Positions 59,951 through 64,000 of a stretch of DNA of 64,000 bases are shown piece after piece (the first letter of the stretch is position 1; every line of letters starts with the position of its first letter). The stretch comes from Hymenobacter sp. BRD128. GTDB taxonomy: Bacteria > Bacteroidota > Bacteroidia > Cytophagales > Hymenobacteraceae. A program made the translations under genes and the position numbers. The stretch is taken from positions 2,418,001 through 2,482,000 of the forward strand of contig NZ_CP053908.1 in the NCBI RefSeq assembly GCF_013256625.1, written 5' to 3'. The notes beneath the pieces were generated by a model, which worked only from the letters and a program-made list of their open reading frames with translations, made no database searches and was not told the DNA's origin.

Positions 59951-60808
59951 ATGCGCAAGACCACTCCGCTGGTGCTGGCCGCCCTGCTTGCAGGCCGCCT
60001 CACCCCCGCCCTGGCCCAGAACACGCCGGATGAGAACAACGACAACGCCGACGCGCCGTTTGTGCAGCACATTCGCCCCGACCGCCCCGGCCAGACCATT
60101 ACGGCCGGTGTGCTGCGGCCGGGCCAGTTTCAGCTTGAAACGGGTATCCAGCGCTTTTCGCCCCGGGCGGGCGTGGGCGTGAGCAGCAACGTAAACACGC
60201 TGCGCATCGGCTTCTGGAACAGCATGGAGCTGCGCCTCACGCAGCCCTACGTATTTGGGTCGCCGGGCACGCCGGCCATCAGCCGCGGCGAGGTGCCCAT
60301 TGTGCGCGCCGACTCGGCGGGCTGGGCGCCCCTCACGGTAGGTGCCAAACTGATGCTAACGCCCGACCGGGCCAGCCGTTTTCAGATGAGTCTGCTTTTT
60401 GAAGCCGCCCTACCCAACACCGGCCAGTATGGCTTGCGCCGCAGCACCTGGGCCCCCGCCGGGCGCGTGCTGCTGAGCCAGCAGCTGGGCCGCCGCGCCG
60501 CGCTGGAAGCCAACTTTGGTTTCGTACAAAGCGGCCTTACCCTAGCCGACGTGTTTAATGGCGAGATAAGCGGCCAGTATATCGGCTCGCTCGCCCTTAC
60601 TGCGCCCGTTAGCGACAAAGCCGGCTACTTCGTAGAGGGCTACGGCCGGGGGCGCGCCAACCTCACGAGCGGCGTCACGGCCGGGCTTTACTACCGGCCC
60701 TGGACCGGCTTGCGCTTCGACGCCACGGTGGGCCGGGTGCTGGGCGGGGTGAGTGCCGGCGCTACCGTTGTGGGCGTGGGCCTGGCCTTCCGGCTAGGCG
60801 GCAACTAG
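59951..60808 (+). CDS. Outer-membrane transporter-family protein (phenol MetA-like beta-barrel)
   Basis: The 285-residue protein has a signal peptide (MRKTTPLVLAALLAGRLTPA, cut near LAQNT). The mature part starts with the typical RPDRPGQTITAGVLRPGQFQLETG and alternates strands with aromatic girdle residues to the end (GVGLAFRLG), as in the 'transporter' family of small barrels related to MetA-pathway proteins. No substrate is known for the family. It is bounded by terminators and so is a single-gene unit. Confidence 0.83.
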   Translation: MRKTTPLVLAALLAGRLTPALAQNTPDENNDNADAPFVQHIRPDRPGQTITAGVLRPGQFQLETGIQRFSPRAGVGVSSNVNTLRIGFWNSMELRLTQPYVFGSPGTPAISRGEVPIVRADSAGWAPLTVGAKLMLTPDRASRFQMSLLFEAALPNTGQYGLRRSTWAPAGRVLLSQQLGRRAALEANFGFVQSGLTLADVFNGEISGQYIGSLALTAPVSDKAGYFVEGYGRGRANLTSGVTAGLYYRPWTGLRFDATVGRVLGGVSAGATVVGVGLAFRLGGN

Positions 60809-60868
60809 CGTTGCGCGCCTGGCTCAGTAGCGTAAAAAGCTAACCTGGTCCGTTATAGTGCCACTTTA

Positions 60869-60910
60869 AGCCGACCTGCCACGTATAGGGCAGGTCGGCT
60901 ATTTTTTTTA
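60869..60910 (+). terminator. Intrinsic terminator
   Basis: AGCCGACCTGCC pairs with GGCAGGTCGGCT and is followed by ATTTTTTTT. Confidence 0.92.
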
Positions 60911-60923
60911 CTTTCTTGCAACT

Positions 60924-61397
60924 ATGAAATACCCTGCCTTTCTTCTGCCTTGCATACTACTAACCGGCGCGGCCTGCCAGCGCGTTACGGAGCGTAGTGC
61001 AACTACTCCGATGGCAACCTCCATCACGCCCGATGCCTCGCTGCGCGAAACCCGCTGGGTATTGCGGCAGGTAGGTAGCCAGCCCGTAGCCGAGGTAGCC
61101 TCGCCCAATCAAACACCCTACTTATTTATCAGCGCGGCCGGCACGGCCGAAGGCCTCGGTGGCTGCAACCGCTTTAGGGGCGCCCTGAAGCCGGCCACCG
61201 ATGATGGCGAGCTGCAATTTGCCCCGCTCCAGAGCACGCGCATGACCTGCCCCGAGCTTGAAACCGAGCAGGCCTTTGCGCAGGCCCTGGAAAATACCCA
61301 CGCCTACCGCATCACGGGCAAGCTGCTGCTCCTCTACGCCGATGCCGGGCGCACGGGCACGCCACTCGCCCAGCTAGAGGCCGTGCCGCTGCCCTAG
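60924..61397 (+). CDS. META-domain lipoprotein (HslJ-like)
   Basis: The 157-residue lipoprotein has signal MKYPAFLLPCILLTGAAC (C18). The META domain (about 40-150) shows ETRWVLRQVGSQP, GLGGCNRFRG and MTCP, which are the family's conserved positions; HslJ of E. coli has the same fold and is linked to heat and novobiocin tolerance. It ends about 40 bp from the converging M28 peptidase. A short hairpin (GGTAATGA/TCATTACC, 61403-61440) lies over the M28 stop. Confidence 0.92.
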   Translation: MKYPAFLLPCILLTGAACQRVTERSATTPMATSITPDASLRETRWVLRQVGSQPVAEVASPNQTPYLFISAAGTAEGLGGCNRFRGALKPATDDGELQFAPLQSTRMTCPELETEQAFAQALENTHAYRITGKLLLLYADAGRTGTPLAQLEAVPLP

Positions 61398-61435
61398 TCA
61401 CGGGTAATGAATAGTAGAAATACTGTTGTTACTCA

Positions 61436-62755
61436 TTACCTGTCAACTTTTTCCGGGGCCACGCGGGTGGGCGTTTGGCGGCCGGCCACAATGCCGCTGG
61501 CGCTGCGCGCAATGGCCGACACTACGCGCGTCATATTCTTGACATCCAGGCTACTCATTTCGTCGCCGACGCTGTGGTAGAGTTTGTCGGTCGGAATCTG
61601 GTCGGTGCTAATGGTGTGGGCGGGCACCCCTAGCCGCGCCAGCGTGGCATTGTCGGAGCGGTAAAACAAGTTTTGCTCGGGGTACGGGTCAGGCTCAAAC
61701 TTAAACTTGGTGCCTTGCAGGTTGGCTTGCAGCAGCTGGCCAAAATCCGACTTGTCGTAGCCCGTAATAAATGCCGTGTTCGGCCCAAACTTGGCCGGCT
61801 TGCCAATCATCTCGATGTTGAACATCGCGGTCAGCTCCTTCGGGTCGAGCTGCTGCGAAAAGTAGCGCGCGCCAAAGCCACCGATTTCCTCGGCCGTGAA
61901 GGTCACAAAAATCAGTGAGCGGGCATTGTCATTGCGCTTTTTAAAATACTCGGCCAGTGCCACTACCGCCGTGGTACCGCTGGCATCGTCGTCGGCCCCG
62001 TTGGCAATGGAGTCGCCGTCGATAGCGGGCTTGACAATACCCAGGTGGTCGTAGTGGCCCGAAAAAATAACTTTTTCGGCCGCGTGGGCCGCCTCGTGGC
62101 CCGGCAGGTAGCCGGCTACGTTGCGCAGCGTGAGCGTGGTGGTGCTGGTAGTAGCCGCCACCCGGTAGGCCGGCGGGCTAGCCGGCGCGGGGGCCAGCAC
62201 CAGCACCGTTGAATACGGGTTGGCGGCCTGCTCGGCCCGCAGCCGGGGGCGGCCCAGCTGTTCGGCCAGGGCCTTAAACTGCGCAGCCTGGCTAGGGTCG
62301 AGCAACACCAGCAGGTTTTTGGCAGGCCGGAAAATGTCGCGGTAGTGCGCCTGGAGCTTGTCGCTAGGCCCCAGCACCAGCAGCTCTACGCCATCTTTCT
62401 CGGTCCAGTCGAGCGCCGGCTGCGTGGTAAAGGCCAGCACCTGGCTAGCCGGCTGCGCCACACCATCGAGCGTCACGCTGGCGCTGGTCACGGCCGACTG
62501 ATAAGCCGGAAACTCCTGCATAAAGCCCGTGGCACCCGGCAAGGGCTGCAAGCCGATGCGCCGAAACTCGGTGGCCAGAAACTCGGCGGCCTTCAGGTTG
62601 CCGGGCTGGCCGGTGGCGCGGCCTTGCATATCGTCGGCGGCCAGGGCAGTGAGCACCCGCTTCACAGTAGCAGCCGATACGTTGGCCCCCCGTCGTTGCG
62701 CCGCGGCGGGCAAAGCACAGGTTGCCAGCAGCCCTAGCAAGAGAATATTTCGCAT
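61436..62755 (-). CDS. M28-family metallopeptidase
   Basis: The 439-residue exported peptidase has a signal peptide (MRNILLLGLLATCALPAAA, cut near AQRRG). The M28 domain shows the co-catalytic zinc sites: FSGHYDHLG (His), GADDDASG (Asp), FTAEEIGG (Glu pair), FNIEMIG and KLYHSVGDEMSS (His), with an inserted PA-like domain at about residues 110-215. It is an aminopeptidase of secreted type. The ATG at 62755 is preferred to the TTG before it. About 510 bp upstream is without genes. Confidence 0.93.
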   Translation of the reverse strand: MRNILLLGLLATCALPAAAQRRGANVSAATVKRVLTALAADDMQGRATGQPGNLKAAEFLATEFRRIGLQPLPGATGFMQEFPAYQSAVTSASVTLDGVAQPASQVLAFTTQPALDWTEKDGVELLVLGPSDKLQAHYRDIFRPAKNLLVLLDPSQAAQFKALAEQLGRPRLRAEQAANPYSTVLVLAPAPASPPAYRVAATTSTTTLTLRNVAGYLPGHEAAHAAEKVIFSGHYDHLGIVKPAIDGDSIANGADDDASGTTAVVALAEYFKKRNDNARSLIFVTFTAEEIGGFGARYFSQQLDPKELTAMFNIEMIGKPAKFGPNTAFITGYDKSDFGQLLQANLQGTKFKFEPDPYPEQNLFYRSDNATLARLGVPAHTISTDQIPTDKLYHSVGDEMSSLDVKNMTRVVSAIARSASGIVAGRQTPTRVAPEKVDR

Positions 62756-63267
62756 CAAGTGGTCTGTTTTATAAGAAATTGCGGATTAATGCCCGACCAA
62801 CACCAGGGGCGAAGGCTAGCGCCGCCACCGCCAGGGCGGCGGGCGGGTTAGTCAGGGCCTGCTCAGACTGCTCGCTTGGGGCACGCGGCTATCCAAGCGC
62901 CTACCTGTGGGCCAGCGCAGCAGAGCGTGTGATTTCCGGTGGCACATCCAGAATGCTTGCGGCAGTTTGAGTAGCGCTCAGCAGGGCGTGATAAAAGTAA
63001 GACCGACGAGAACGAATGGCTGTTGAAGCCGGCTTAGACAGCGAAAGATTTTTTTATAACCTGCGAAATCAGCTGGCGCCTAGTGCGAGCCCGGTTTCCG
63101 GATGGCTGCTCTGGCAGGCCATGCTGGTTTGTCATTCGCATTTACCTCGACAGTCACCTGGTAACGCTGAGGCTTCAGCGCGCATTTAGGCAGGTTGAGC
63201 GAATACCTTATTCGGCTACAGCCTGCTGACTACCTTAGCTCTATCGTAGCGATTGCACTTCTTTTTT
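62756..63267. other. Gene-free divergent region
   Basis: No convincing gene on either strand; short reading frames here lack protein-like sequence. It contains the upstream region of the M28 peptidase gene and, at its right end, the promoter of the PAS sensor (TACCTTAG at 63231-63238). No long palindrome, tRNA or repeat was noticed. Confidence 0.6.
63231..63238 (+). promoter_or_regulatory. Probable -7 box (TACCTTAG) of the PAS sensor gene
   Basis: It lies 29 bp before the ATG. This is the third occurrence of this octamer before a gene in the window. Confidence 0.4.
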
Positions 63268-64000
63268 ATGCCCCTTTCCGTAGTCCCGTCGCTTACCGAG
63301 CTGGTTATTCCGGCTGGCTTGCTGGACACTTCGGAAACCGGCATTATGCACTTTCAGCCGCTCTACGCGGCGGGCGACCCGGCTCGGCTGGTCGATTTCA
63401 AGATGCTACGGCTTAATCCCGCTGCCCAGCGCCTGCTAGGCCTGCCCGAGTTTCCGACCGGCTCCTTCTTGACGCTCAGGCCCGGCGATACCGCAGCATT
63501 TCAATTTTACCGCTTCACCTATCTGGCTGGGGAGGCCGACTCTCAAAACCTCAGCACCCTACCCGGCTGGCAAGCCCTGGCGCAACGGCAGGGCCCGCAG
63601 CTAGTCGTGAGCCTGATGCCCACGGCTCGGCCCAGCCAGGACGCGGCCCGGCGGGCGGCCGCCGACGGAGCCCTGGCGCGGGCGCAGCAGGCCAACCAGC
63701 AGCTCACCCAGGAACGCGAGGCGTTGCGCCGGGTGCTGGCCCACACGCCGGCTGCCATTTGCTTGCTACGCGGGCCCGAGTACCGCTTCGAATACGTAAA
63801 CCCGGCCTTCGCGCAGCTATTCGGCGGCCGGCCGCTGGAAGGCCTGCCCGCCGCCGAAGTACTACCCGAAGTTCTGAACCAGGGCTTTATCGCGCTGCTC
63901 GACCGCGTGTACGACACCGGCGAAACGTTTCTGGAGGCCGAGGTGCCGCTGGCTAGCCCGCAGCCCGGCAGCCAGCAGCACCCGCAGTATTTCAACTTCA
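63268..64000 (+). CDS. PAS-domain signalling protein, probably sensor histidine kinase (5' part only)
   Basis: The frame starts at an ATG (63268) after a T-rich stretch and is open to the window end (at least 244 residues). An N-terminal PAS-like part (about 25-130) contains FKMLRLNPAAQRLLG. A coiled-coil linker rich in Ala/Gln/Arg follows (about 131-165), then a second PAS domain starting AHTPAAICLLRGPEYRFEYV and continuing NPAFAQLFGGRPLEG. No kinase domain can be seen because the gene is cut. No signal peptide, so the sensor is cytosolic. The histidine-kinase call rests on family habits of double-PAS proteins in Cytophagales. Confidence 0.85.
   Translation, partial: MPLSVVPSLTELVIPAGLLDTSETGIMHFQPLYAAGDPARLVDFKMLRLNPAAQRLLGLPEFPTGSFLTLRPGDTAAFQFYRFTYLAGEADSQNLSTLPGWQALAQRQGPQLVVSLMPTARPSQDAARRAAADGALARAQQANQQLTQEREALRRVLAHTPAAICLLRGPEYRFEYVNPAFAQLFGGRPLEGLPAAEVLPEVLNQGFIALLDRVYDTGETFLEAEVPLASPQPGSQQHPQYFNF

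Noticed and set aside
62756..63267. Short reading frames in the gap before the PAS sensor
   Set aside because: No start context, no protein-like composition and conflict with the promoter box at 63231.

Overview
This is a 64 kb stretch of a GC-rich (roughly two-thirds G+C by eye) chromosome from a member of the Bacteroidota, most likely a Hymenobacter or close relative in the Cytophagales. The reasons are TonB-dependent receptors with an N-terminal carboxypeptidase-like domain, an Mpl ligase and DnaB of Cytophagales type, recurrent -7 boxes of the Bacteroidota form TAnnTTTG, little Shine-Dalgarno signal, and a Bacteroidota-style curli cluster. The genus is inferred from protein character, not from a database search. 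No rRNA, tRNA, CRISPR array, transposase or phage gene was seen.

Layout. 0-4.3 kb: TonB-dependent receptor plus a PepSY membrane protein that carries a frameshift (probable iron uptake and reduction). 4.3-16.6 kb: aminotransferase, penicillin-binding-like serine hydrolase with a membrane tail, ABC-F ATPase, small hypotheticals, an M90 (MtfA-like) peptidase fused to a SEC-C zinc motif, a secreted protein broken by an in-frame amber codon, an S9 peptidase and an NTF2-like secreted protein. 16.7-23.1 kb: an alkyltransferase-like repair protein, then a complete tripartite RND efflux operon (adaptor, permease, TolC-like channel) with a long palindromic repeat in each gap. 23.1-28.9 kb: SDR, dienelactone hydrolase, LLM flavoprotein, and a second siderophore-type TonB receptor preceded by two Fur-family-like palindromes.

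29.1-35.8 kb is the most coherent accessory system: csgE, csgF, csgG, a long Q/N-rich curlin (CsgA-like), a second curlin (CsgB-like), a CsgH-like inhibitor chaperone and a lipoprotein with a TolB-type propeller. Together these would secrete and nucleate an amyloid fibre. As written, both csgG and the csgH-like gene need a one-base frame correction.

35.8-64 kb: NmrA-type reductase, TauE/SafE exporter, replicative helicase DnaB with an SSB-like C-terminal tip, Mpl (murein recycling), a membrane protein, NagA, lipoproteins including a tiny ATGA-coupled gene, M48 and M23 peptidases, FAH-family hydrolase, Bcp peroxiredoxin, quinone oxidoreductase, SDR, MarC, an EEP-family membrane protein, LEA-type lipoprotein, a modular membrane protein, DnaK, CHRD and META lipoproteins, M1 and M28 peptidases, an outer-membrane transporter-family protein, and the start of a PAS-domain sensor cut by the window end. 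Most of this is single genes separated by strong palindromic terminators. The many exported peptidases (S9, M1, M23, M28, M48) and envelope proteins suggest a free-living, protein-degrading, surface-attached bacterium.

Caution: three genes look split by the apparent loss of one base and one by a nonsense codon. This may be sequencing error, recent decay or phase variation, and the sequence alone does not decide which.
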